This document shows positions 55,549 through 63,287 of a DNA stretch of 64,000 nt, one piece after another. The position numbers were made by a program, and so were the translations under genes. Under the pieces are notes generated by a model that saw only the letters and a list, made by a program, of their open reading frames with translations, had not been told where the DNA came from and did not search any database. The stretch is taken from the NCBI GenBank assembly GCA_937997635.1, contig CALLFA010000086.1, positions 37,514 through 101,513 of the forward strand. Reading direction: 5' to 3'. The stretch's first letter is position 1; every line of letters starts with the position of its first letter. Origin of the DNA: an uncultured Saprospiraceae bacterium (GTDB lineage Bacteria > Bacteroidota > Bacteroidia > Chitinophagales > Saprospiraceae).

Positions 55549-57408
55549 TTATCTGTTTATTAAATATTCTGGACTAGCCATCACCAAATAAATGGCAATT
55601 CTGACTCTATCTAGATCTGCATTTTCGTTGTCTTCATTGCAGTACATCAGGCATTCGGCATTATCACCGCACAATGAGTCACAATCTCGATTGCCAATTT
55701 CAAATTCTTCCACTACAGCAGCAATTGCATCTATAGTTGGTTGGGTCAATTTGCCATGAGCCAAAATCATATTCAGTCTATCCAAAAGTTGCGGTATTAA
55801 TTCAGAATTCCTTGCCATCTCGACTTCATCACTAAAATCAAAACTTGCAATATCATCCAAATAGCTTTCAAACGGTTCGCCATAGATAGCCCACTGGTCA
55901 GAATGTTGATCTTTCATCAGCCACTCATTTAAAATATTGAAATAGCCAGTGATTGATTGTGTATTTGTTATTTGAAATTCCGGAGCTACTCGATTGGCAT
56001 CTTGTATAGGACCAATTGGTTGGAAATCTGATTGGAAAAAATTAAAGACACTGGGTGAGTAAAAAGGTTTTTGCCCAATAAAATTATAAACGGTATACAT
56101 GGCATTTCTAAAATTACCGCTTGCCGTATTGAGGTCAAATGATTTACACAACTGTATGTAGCGATTAAAGGGTTCTCTAAGCATGCCATAGTTATCATTA
56201 TCAGCAGAGAAACAGCTTCTTGCTTCTTCATCGAGCAGTATTGCTTTTATCATCGATTTCATATCTCCTCTGACAGTCCCAAATTGACCAACACCATTAA
56301 AGGCATCTGTTACTCGACGTATATAGCCAGGACTAGGATTGGACGTAACCAATCGCTGAATCATAAATTTCCCCAGGAATGGACCAACATTAGGATGATT
56401 GAATATATTATCAAGCGCATCAGCTATGTCAGCATCACCATCAACAGGATTTCTATTGGGCACTTGAAAACCATTCAATAAGTTTTTGACTCCTGGCTCG
56501 TGATACTCATCTGCCATTTGCATACGGGAGAGGAAAGTCTCTTCATAATCCATTGGCCCACAGCCAAATTCACAATATGGATTATAATAAGTAAGGCCTG
56601 TGAATATTTTTGCAAATTCGGCTATATCTTCATTGTCGTATGTAGGTATTAATTCGCCATTATTCCTTTTAAAGCTTCCATTTTTGTTTAATTCAAACAG
56701 CCCTATCGAAAATAATTGCATTATCTCTCTGGCGTAATTTTCATCTGGAAATATACCTTCAGAAAGATTTGACTTGGGGTTATTCATGTAGGTCAAATAT
56801 TCACCCATCGCCGCATGGTAAGTGACTGCTTCCAATAGATCACGGTAATTGCCGAAAGCATTATCAGCAAGCATATCCCAATAACTACCAAATGCATAGG
56901 CGTTATCTCCAAAACCTGAAAATGTAGAAATCACAAAAATTTCACTAAGCGCCAAGGCAATTCGTTGACGTAAAACGTCTTCTGATGTCATCATATATTG
57001 CCACCATGCAAAATCAAAGTAATAGTTATATGCACCCGTATCATTCGGATCCATGAGTGCATTATTTTTTAAATTTTTATACTCTATTACTTTGTCCATT
57101 ACTGGAAATGAAATAGGGATAGAAAATTGCTGATCAATCCAATCTTCTATCCCTACTTCGGCTACTTCTTCAATGTCTTCAACACTTCCACCAAAGGAAG
57201 CTTGAGACAAAAATCGAGATGCAGAATTGAGATTTGGTAAAAAGCCCTGGCTTGTTAGTGTATTATTTCCACTAGTCTGATTAGAAGCCGAACTAGTCGT
57301 AACAGTTACGCCACTGTTAACGCCGGATCCGATTGTTTGAATCTGACTATTTACATTTAGAAAACCAAAACTTAAAAAAACACAGAGAATAAATATTTCT
57401 TTTTTCAT
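55549..57408 (-). CDS. DUF1800 family secreted protein
   Basis: 619 residues with a signal peptide (1-21). ASRFLSQASFGGSVEDIEEV and IEDWIDQQFSIP open DUF1800. LRQRIALALSEIFVIS, YARREIM-like NYAREIMQLFSIGLFELN and NLLNGFQVPNRNPVDGDAD follow, then MIQRLVTSNPSPGYI. All the conserved blocks are intact. It starts the minus-strand cluster, 21 bases before the DUF1501 gene, and these are followed by the PA14 gene 18 bases later. Confidence 0.9.
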   Translation of the reverse strand: MKKEIFILCVFLSFGFLNVNSQIQTIGSGVNSGVTVTTSSASNQTSGNNTLTSQGFLPNLNSASRFLSQASFGGSVEDIEEVAEVGIEDWIDQQFSIPISFPVMDKVIEYKNLKNNALMDPNDTGAYNYYFDFAWWQYMMTSEDVLRQRIALALSEIFVISTFSGFGDNAYAFGSYWDMLADNAFGNYRDLLEAVTYHAAMGEYLTYMNNPKSNLSEGIFPDENYAREIMQLFSIGLFELNKNGSFKRNNGELIPTYDNEDIAEFAKIFTGLTYYNPYCEFGCGPMDYEETFLSRMQMADEYHEPGVKNLLNGFQVPNRNPVDGDADIADALDNIFNHPNVGPFLGKFMIQRLVTSNPSPGYIRRVTDAFNGVGQFGTVRGDMKSMIKAILLDEEARSCFSADNDNYGMLREPFNRYIQLCKSFDLNTASGNFRNAMYTVYNFIGQKPFYSPSVFNFFQSDFQPIGPIQDANRVAPEFQITNTQSITGYFNILNEWLMKDQHSDQWAIYGEPFESYLDDIASFDFSDEVEMARNSELIPQLLDRLNMILAHGKLTQPTIDAIAAVVEEFEIGNRDCDSLCGDNAECLMYCNEDNENADLDRVRIAIYLVMASPEYLINR

Positions 57409-57591
57409 AGCACTTGTAATACGGGCAACTTATGAGTTACCCTACCAAAGAATTAAATTTTTTTTTGTGGCGGAAATTGTTTCTATGGGAATAGATTTCA
57501 AATGTATGGCTCGGGATTCATTTCTGTCTAATGGGAAACCCTAGAAACCTTGAGAATTTGTCTTTGAGTAGGTCAATTCTCATTAAACAGC

Positions 57592-57642
57592 AAAATAAAA
57601 CAAGGATTCGACATAAGATGACAAAATAGTACAAGGATTTGA
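57592..57642. promoter_or_regulatory. Pair of 20-bp direct repeats, candidate operator
   Basis: AAAATA-n2-ACAAGGATTyGA occurs at 57592-57611 and 57623-57642, exactly 31 bp apart (three helical turns). The pair lies between the divergent DUF1800 and LuxR-type genes. The rest of 57409-57778 shows nothing further. Confidence 0.4.
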
Positions 57643-57778
57643 AAGAATAGTGAAAGCCAATCATTCCAAACAATTGGATATTACCAACATTAAAAGCGAG
57701 ACAGTGGATTCCTTTATGTATGAGGGTCAGACACTTCCATAAGAATGTACTCAGTTAAACCATGAAAAACTTTTTACT

Positions 57779-58021
57779 ATGTCAATTACACCAAGAGAAC
57801 GTCAAGTCTTACATCTCATCGCTCATGAATACACGACTCCTGAAATTGCTGAATTATTATTCATCAGTAGGCATACCGTCATATCACATCGAAAGATGCT
57901 GATGCGGAAGTTTAATGCCAAAAATACAGCTGGGCTAATTCGTCGAAGTTATGAAGAAGGTGTACTCAAGATCCAAACAGATGAACCAGTCATTCTGAAG
58001 CAATTTGCGCAATCCGCTTAA
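57779..58021 (+). CDS. Stand-alone LuxR-type helix-turn-helix protein
   Basis: 80 residues. ITPRERQVLHLIAHEYTTPE through IAELLFISRHTVISHRK forms a complete GerE/LuxR C-terminal HTH. There is no receiver or sensor domain, so it is a solo DNA-binding domain. It is divergent from the DUF1800-DUF1501-PA14 cluster and may regulate it. Codon use looks like that of its neighbours. Start ATG at 57779; no better start is available. Confidence 0.85.
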   Translation: MSITPRERQVLHLIAHEYTTPEIAELLFISRHTVISHRKMLMRKFNAKNTAGLIRRSYEEGVLKIQTDEPVILKQFAQSA

Positions 58022-58161
58022 GGCAAATCACTTAGCTTTCATACACAGTACAATTAGTTAATCCTTACGCTTAAACTTAAGTCGCTATTAAGTTATTTAT
58101 TCAATCCCAAAAACATGTTTATTGTATTGACGTATTGTATCTAATTTTCCTTGACTTTCTA

Positions 58162-58305
58162 CTTTGGCTCACTTTGAAGCCTTTGGCTCACTTTGAAGCC
58201 TTTGGCCCACTTTGAAGCCTTTGGCTCACTTTGAGTATTTTCAGGACACCCGCCAAGAGGTCGGGAGACCTTTGGCTCACTTTGAAACCTTTGGCTCAAT
58301 TTGGG
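58162..58305. repeat. Six 19-bp tandem or near-tandem units
   Basis: CTTTGGCTCACTTTGAAGC is repeated at 58162, 58181, 58200 and 58219, then at 58270 and 58289 after an interrupting CCAAGAGGTCGGGAGACC hairpin. There are no spacers, so this is not CRISPR. The region 58022-58650 holds repeats and no credible gene. Confidence 0.85.
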
Positions 58306-58420
58306 AAATCAAGGTGAACAAAAGGTCTCCCGACCTCTTTGTGTATTTCCACCCAAACCGCCTAGAGGTCTAGGCCAAAGGCTCACAGGTCTGACCTCTT
58401 TGTGTATTTTCAGAACAACA

Positions 58421-58501
58421 GCCAAGAGGTCGGGAGACCTTTGGCTCAAAGAGAGACAGGTTGCATCGCTTGCACTGGCGTTGCAGGGGGTCAGCGCTTC
58501 T
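58421..58501. repeat. 81-bp direct repeat, copy 1
   Basis: Starts GCCAAGAGGTCGGGAGACC and ends GTCAGCGCTTCT. It is about 85% identical to 59436-59516. The GGTC-GGGA-GACC hairpin is at its left end. Confidence 0.88.
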
Positions 58502-58529
58502 GATTTAGGGTAATGTGATTCACCCATTT

Positions 58530-58640
58530 ATCCGTCTGTGCCAAAGGCACATACTTGGGTGCTCACCGGACGGACGGTCTCGCATATGCGGCGTGACCAG
58601 CTTTTGCTGGGCATGACCGTCATATACAATGTTAGCGGCT
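58530..58640. other. Structured non-coding stretch with several hairpins
   Basis: TGTGCC-AAA-GGCACA sits inside a CCGTC/GACGG outer stem at about 58532-58573. It is followed by GCATATGC and CCAGC-TTTT-GCTGG, then CATATACAATGTTAGCGGC. It could be an RNA structure or a recombination site; the sequence does not decide. Confidence 0.4.
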
Positions 58641-58650
58641 GGCCTCTTTT

Positions 58651-59142
58651 TTATTCATTTATATATTCAATTGCAATTTTTTCAAATTCTCGGAATTGCC
58701 TAAATGGAAAGCCATTTTTTCTATTTGTCTCATATTCTTTATCTTTCATTAATTCAGAAATTTTCTTGAATTCATAAAAGAACATCCTAACAAGTTGAAG
58801 TTTCTTGATTGTAAAATCTTTCTCAATCATTTCTCCTACTTCTTCTAAATCATTTATTGGTTCGCCATATTCCTCCGAAAATCCAATAACTTTAAATTGA
58901 ACTTTATGTTTTTGAGTAGGAATTTCTCGAATTATTATTTGGTCACCACCTGGTTCTCCGTACCAATTGAATTTTCTTTCGGATTCACCTTTCATTATTC
59001 CAATTAGAGCGTTCAAACATTCTTCAATTGGGTCTTCAGGGTAAATGTGAGTAATTGATAATTCGTATGATTTGCCATTTGATAGAATCCAACATGAACT
59101 CCAACCATGTTCATCTAAAAAATAACTGATGTTAATATTCAT
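58651..59142 (-). CDS. Orphan protein of unknown function
   Basis: 163 residues, acidic, with the C-terminal helix KKLQLVRMFFYEFKKISELM. No signal peptide, transmembrane helix or recognised family. The N-terminus MNINISYFLDEHGWSSCWIL resembles small immunity-type folds, but that is only a loose impression. It is bounded by an inverted 9-bp GTTAGCGGC / GCCGCTAAC (58631-58639 and 59172-59180), which suggests an inserted cassette. It is surrounded by repeats. Confidence 0.6.
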   Translation of the reverse strand: MNINISYFLDEHGWSSCWILSNGKSYELSITHIYPEDPIEECLNALIGIMKGESERKFNWYGEPGGDQIIIREIPTQKHKVQFKVIGFSEEYGEPINDLEEVGEMIEKDFTIKKLQLVRMFFYEFKKISELMKDKEYETNRKNGFPFRQFREFEKIAIEYINE

Positions 59143-59435
59143 TTTTCAAGGTTGTTTTTTCTTTTCTGCTTGCCGCTAACTCGGTTATATACCACTGCTT
59201 AGGCGGATTATTATTGACATACTTAAAGTGAAACAGTACATCTCCCTATTTGAAGGGACAAAGTCGCTATTAAACGTTTGTAGTCGTTTGTAAACACTTT
59301 GGTGGTGTGGCGTAAGCTGTGGTGATACATAGATCTAAGATATGAAGAAAAAGAAACTCAGCCTCTTATCCCTCCTACCATAGGCTGACAGGTCTTATTA
59401 GAGAGGGACGGTAACTTGGGTTAACTAATGAATCC

Positions 59436-59516
59436 GCCAAGAGGTCGGGAGACCTTTGGCTCAAGGAAAGACGAGTTGCCGCGCTTGCTCTGGCCATGAA
59501 GGGGATCAGCGCTTCT
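59436..59516. repeat. 81-bp direct repeat, copy 2
   Basis: Direct copy of 58421-58501, with GAGGTCGGGAGACCTTTGG intact. The stretch 59143-59798 holds repeats and terminators but no gene I can support. Confidence 0.88.
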
Positions 59517-59605
59517 ATAAATGTTAACTTAGGTGTATCATCTTGTCCAGAGGTGGACGCAGGTTTATTTCGATATAACCAATCCAAATGTTTATTGAGT
59601 AAGGA

Positions 59606-59641
59606 GGGTGCTCTTGCGAATCTAAAAGGAGTGCCCTTTTT
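59606..59641 (+). terminator. Orphan plus-strand terminator
   Basis: GGGTGCTC pairs with GAGTGCCC (two G-U pairs) across a 15-base loop, followed by five T. No plus-strand gene precedes it, so an undetected small RNA could end here. Confidence 0.55.
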
Positions 59642-59740
59642 ATAATAACAGTACTACGCTGGCTCACAGATCTTTACGCTCTGCTTTGAAGCTCAATGAT
59701 CCTGATGACGGCGATTATGGACATAGTTCTAGTGTGAAAT

Positions 59741-59769
59741 AAAAATGCCCAGATATTTGTATCTGAGCA
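59741..59769 (-). terminator. Intrinsic terminator of the YegP-like gene
   Basis: On the minus strand TGCTCAGATA pairs with TATCTGGGCA around a 4-base loop with one mismatch, followed by a T run. It lies 30 bases after the stop at 59799. Confidence 0.82.
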
Positions 59770-59798
59770 CTTTAGTAATGAGCAAATATTACTAGCTG

Positions 59799-60125
59799 TT
59801 AAGCCTCTTTGATCACTGTTGAGGAGCCGTTCTTCATGACGGATGCAATGCCTTTAGCGCGTGCTGAAGTGCTGCTGTACATTTCACTTTTTCCTATTGC
59901 TTCACCATTGGCAGCTTTCAGAACGAAATAAGGGTCTCCTTTCTTTGATACCTTCTTTTCAAATCTGGCTTCTACTTGACTGTTTTTCTGAACAGACTTA
60001 ATGCCGTTATTTCTTGCTTTAGTGCTTTCGTAGCCTTCGCTGGCCAAGATGATCTGGTGATTGCCTGCTTTTAGATTAAATCGTGGCTTTCCTCCTTTGT
60101 CGTTAAATGTTGTAAAATAACCCAT
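59799..60125 (-). CDS. YegP family protein (DUF1508, tandem)
   Basis: 108 residues in two similar halves: RFNLKAGNHQIILASEGYES and FVLKAANGEAIGKSEMYSST, each the DUF1508 beta-alpha motif. YegP proteins are small and soluble, of unknown role, perhaps stress related. It is monocistronic with its own terminator. The ATG at 60125 is supported by the repeat alignment. Confidence 0.9.
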   Translation of the reverse strand: MGYFTTFNDKGGKPRFNLKAGNHQIILASEGYESTKARNNGIKSVQKNSQVEARFEKKVSKKGDPYFVLKAANGEAIGKSEMYSSTSARAKGIASVMKNGSSTVIKEA

Positions 60126-60365
60126 GGGTAATATGATTGTTAGTTAATGGAAGGAAGGTACGAGAAATATTGATTCGTGGTCGGGGGCGCGATATGGCAA
60201 AATGAAGATCTAATTCAAGAACCAAGTTCAAGCGTCAATAGTCATAGTCCATAGTTATAATCCGTCGGGCATGAAGCATTCCCTCCACTTTAGTCTCTTA
60301 TAATCCTTAAAAGATCCGTTAGATATAGGGTACCATGGGTCGGTTGTGTTACAGATCTTTGTTGG

Positions 60366-60581
60366 ATGGATAAGGACTGTATTGCTCTTGGAAAGAGGCT
60401 TAAACAAATTAGAATAGAAAAGGGATATAAAAGGGCGGAGGACTTTGCTTTGTCTAATGGGATCTCTCGAAGTCAGTATGACCGATATGAGAAAGGTGGT
60501 AATATAACTTTTGTGACGTTGTGTAGGGTTTTGAGGAGGCTTGATGTGACCTTGGAGGAGTTGTTTTGTGAGGGGTTTTAG
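60366..60581 (+). CDS. XRE-family helix-turn-helix protein
   Basis: 71 residues. LGKRLKQIRIEKGYKRAEDF and SNGISRSQYDRYEKGGNITF make a complete lambda-repressor-type HTH. The C-terminus RVLRRLDVTLEELFCEGF is normal for short Xre regulators. The 53 bases before and including the first codons recur as a remnant at 62324-62377. No partner toxin is adjacent. Confidence 0.87.
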   Translation: MDKDCIALGKRLKQIRIEKGYKRAEDFALSNGISRSQYDRYEKGGNITFVTLCRVLRRLDVTLEELFCEGF

Positions 60582-60680
60582 ATTGGAGATTGCAAATCAC
60601 CGATAGCGTATAAATCGAAGTCGGAGATATTCGGTTGGCGCATATATGTATTCGTAGACATAGTCTACCAATAGCTTATT

Positions 60681-61268
60681 CTATACTAATTCTCGAAAGC
60701 TTGTTATTAGTGAATATGACAACTTGGATTTAGCGAAATCACGGAATTCTGCGAAATTGTCCTTCCCTATTTCATCTTCCCTAATTTCAAAGGTATCTGC
60801 TTTCTTTTTTGCAGGGACAATATATAAGGTATTGACCCATTCAAATATATGCCCATATCTGCTCCAAGCATACTTTTCCTGAGATTGGCCATTCTTAGCG
60901 TTCTCCTTAAAGACGATACCAAAATCTCCATAATACAAAGTCCTCTCTTTGACAAACGCCCGTCTAGGAATCTGCTGTCTTTCGTTTTTTATTAGCACCC
61001 TCCAGACATCAATATATCCTAGTATTCCGATTATCCCCAACACCATGAAAGGAATCATAATTACCAGAGAAATATAGTGTCTTGCTATCAACCAAATCAC
61101 AGCCAATAATATAGCAATAGGAAAGATGACTTTAAATACTCGAATTGACTTTCTATTTTCGATAATGAACGATCTAAACAAGTCTTTTTTCGATCTCCTC
61201 TGATAGCCTGTAGGATATCGCACCATCTTTCCTTCCAACTTAGAATGATCCTTATCTAATTCGCTCAT
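60681..61268 (-). CDS. Membrane protein of unknown function, orphan
   Basis: 195 residues. A basic N-terminus (KKDLFRSFIIENRKSIRVFK) precedes two transmembrane helices at about 46-62 and 68-88. The soluble C-terminal half has beta-rich character (RTLYYGDFGIVFKENAKNG) and suggests a PH-like or YcxB-like domain, which I cannot confirm. It is on the same strand as the next orphan membrane gene, 75 bases away. Confidence 0.65.
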   Translation of the reverse strand: MSELDKDHSKLEGKMVRYPTGYQRRSKKDLFRSFIIENRKSIRVFKVIFPIAILLAVIWLIARHYISLVIMIPFMVLGIIGILGYIDVWRVLIKNERQQIPRRAFVKERTLYYGDFGIVFKENAKNGQSQEKYAWSRYGHIFEWVNTLYIVPAKKKADTFEIREDEIGKDNFAEFRDFAKSKLSYSLITSFRELV

Positions 61269-61342
61269 CTGGGTATGTGATTTTTAACTTGGAAAGGTCC
61301 AACTCGATGTTTATCTTCCTTTTCATAACATCCTTGTTATAT

Positions 61343-61984
61343 CTAGTCTTCCTTATCCAACTCAACTAAATAGTTGTACGGACTCTCTGTTTCATCAGAG
61401 TCAGTGTGATGAATCAAGAATTCATATTTTTTATCATTAAAAGTTATAGTCTCAATTTCATATATGCCTTTTACGCAGTGGTTATTTCCAACATGGACTT
61501 GCTTGTCTAATAGTCCAAAAAAAGTTTTTGTTACATAAATACTCTCTCCACAAGCAAAGAAACCACCATATCTAATTTCAGCATTATGTGACTTGTTGAT
61601 TTCAGATTTGGCAAGAGGAGCTTGAAATATTAAATAAGGAATAAGCAATACTATTAGCCATCCTTCATGAACTAAGCTTAGAATTCCTAAGGCAGTAAGA
61701 GGAATAGTTACAATTCCTGACAGGACTCTTCTTTTTCTGGTTTTTGTGATAGAAAAGAGAACAAAAGACGAAATAATGAATACAATCCCAATTAAAGAAG
61801 TTGTGTACCTGCCTTTAATCCTCAAGTCGAAAAACATTAATATCGTACATATTGAGACTCCGACAAAAGAATAAATTAGGACTTTCATAATCCAGTCTTC
61901 ATTGAGATTCAATTTTTTTCTGAAACTGAATATAAGTATCCCAACAACGATTGAAGATGCCAGTATGAATAAGTATTTGTTCAT
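61343..61984 (-). CDS. Multipass membrane protein of unknown function, orphan
   Basis: 213 residues. About five hydrophobic helices fill residues 4-125, and a soluble C-terminal part (HNAEIRYGGFFACGESIYVT to the end) is beta-rich with two cysteines. No family recognised. It may form a pair with 60681-61268, with both having a membrane part and a beta-rich C-terminal half. Confidence 0.65.
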   Translation of the reverse strand: MNKYLFILASSIVVGILIFSFRKKLNLNEDWIMKVLIYSFVGVSICTILMFFDLRIKGRYTTSLIGIVFIISSFVLFSITKTRKRRVLSGIVTIPLTALGILSLVHEGWLIVLLIPYLIFQAPLAKSEINKSHNAEIRYGGFFACGESIYVTKTFFGLLDKQVHVGNNHCVKGIYEIETITFNDKKYEFLIHHTDSDETESPYNYLVELDKED

Positions 61985-62447
61985 TTATTAATGGAAGATA
62001 AGTTGTTTGTCTCAATGATGGCTCACCTACACTGCGATGCTGGTTCAATAATCCGGGCTGAGGATAGAAGAAGTAGAGCGGTTTTCACAAAGGAACACTG
62101 AGGGGAAGCTCAGAGAGAGGGCCAAGAGGTATGGAGATCTTTGGCTGAATAGAAGGATGAGGATGGCTCACCGATCCTTAGGGCTCAATGATCCTTTTTT
62201 ATAGAATAATAGCGGATCAAAGTTTTCACAGAGGGACGCAGAGGTGGAAGCACAGAGGGTTAATTGGCTCAATGATCCGAGTTAAGGAAGATGGAGGAAT
62301 AAGTTATAAGATCCATCTTTTAAAGGGTACCATGGGTTGTTGCTGTTGTAGATCTTTGTGGAATGGATAAAGATTGTGTATACAACATCCTGATGGTAAT
62401 GTAAGTTCTATCAACTTAATGACAGAGACAGGACATTAGAAAGAAAA
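61985..62447. other. Intergenic region with repeats and an xre 5' remnant
   Basis: It contains GCCAAGAGGTATGGAGATC (62121, a diverged member of the GAGGT hairpin family), two TTTTCACAnAGG-type repeats (62081 and 62222), and 62324-62377, a copy of the leader and first codons of the xre gene. No gene is supported. Confidence 0.7.
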
Positions 62448-63173
62448 ATGAGTCAAATCATAAGAATAATTGGACTAGTATTGAGCATAAGTGTGGCTCT
62501 TTTACCAAATGGGTTATCTCAAGGTAAGGGAAACACTTTTGAGCTCAATACTAGTTTTGGGATTCAGCAACATGATACCAGATTATTCTCTTTCCCGGCG
62601 GCATTAAGTCAAGGCGAAAGTGGATTTGGGACCTACTATTACTCAGCATCTATTCAAAAAACGATCATCAATAAAAAGAGAACGGCAGTAAAAGCTGGTA
62701 TTGGGTGGGGTTTAGAGGTCAACAATTGGGCTCGCCCATACAATTCCTGTTTTGGTGATACAGATGGAACATTTTGCTCACCTGGAATCATAGATCATTA
62801 TAGGATTCATTTGATCCAACAACCTCTTTCTATTTCGTACAAATTAGGTAAAGGAGAAAAGAGGAAATGGAATGTAGGAATGAGTATAATACCATCTTTT
62901 TGGGTATCTAAAAAAATAGAGAACGATGACAGACGGTTCACTGGTTTCAACTTTTATTCACTCGAAAACTATACGGAAGCCGGTTTTAGAATAAGCGAAT
63001 CAACTAATATTTCAGCTCAGTTTCGAATACTTCAAATTCGAAGTATCGATCATTTATGGTGGGATACTCTTTTTCTTAATAGTACAACTAACAATTCGGA
63101 TATTAATAAAAATATAGATACACATAACCCTATAAAGGTTGTTTTAAAATTGTCACAGACATTGTTCCTATGA
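62448..63173 (+). CDS. Secreted outer-membrane beta-barrel-like protein
   Basis: 241 residues with a signal peptide (1-24, ending NGLSQ). The rest shows alternating aromatic/hydrophobic strands (TYYYSASIQKTIINKK; AVKAGIGWGLEVNNW; PLSISYKLGKG; KWNVGMSIIPSFWVS) and ends on KVVLKLSQTLFL with a terminal aliphatic/Phe pattern typical of outer-membrane barrels. The family is not named with certainty. It is monocistronic and followed by a palindrome at 63174. Confidence 0.7.
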   Translation: MSQIIRIIGLVLSISVALLPNGLSQGKGNTFELNTSFGIQQHDTRLFSFPAALSQGESGFGTYYYSASIQKTIINKKRTAVKAGIGWGLEVNNWARPYNSCFGDTDGTFCSPGIIDHYRIHLIQQPLSISYKLGKGEKRKWNVGMSIIPSFWVSKKIENDDRRFTGFNFYSLENYTEAGFRISESTNISAQFRILQIRSIDHLWWDTLFLNSTTNNSDINKNIDTHNPIKVVLKLSQTLFL

Positions 63174-63287
63174 CGTAGACTCAGTCTACGCCAAACGGGC
63201 TCTAATGAATATTAGTATGAAGTTGCAAACGTCTTACAGCTTGCAACTTACGAATAGCGAGGCATCGGGCGTAAAGCCCGCTGTCTG

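Noticed and set aside
57409..57778. Riboswitch upstream of the LuxR-type gene
   Set aside because: No conserved riboswitch core or expression platform is visible; only the direct repeats stand out.
58162..58305. CRISPR array
   Set aside because: The 19-bp units are contiguous with no unique spacers, and no cas gene is present.
58309..58527. Small minus-strand gene
   Set aside because: Its residues (SLSQRSPDLLA) recur in the frame at 59375-59587 because both read through the 81-bp repeat; composition is repeat-derived.
59375..59587. Small minus-strand gene
   Set aside because: Same repeat-derived frame as 58309-58527; no RBS, neighbour or family support.
62188..62370. 60-residue plus-strand gene
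   Set aside because: It is a composite of the intergenic repeats and the xre leader copy, with no conserved pattern.
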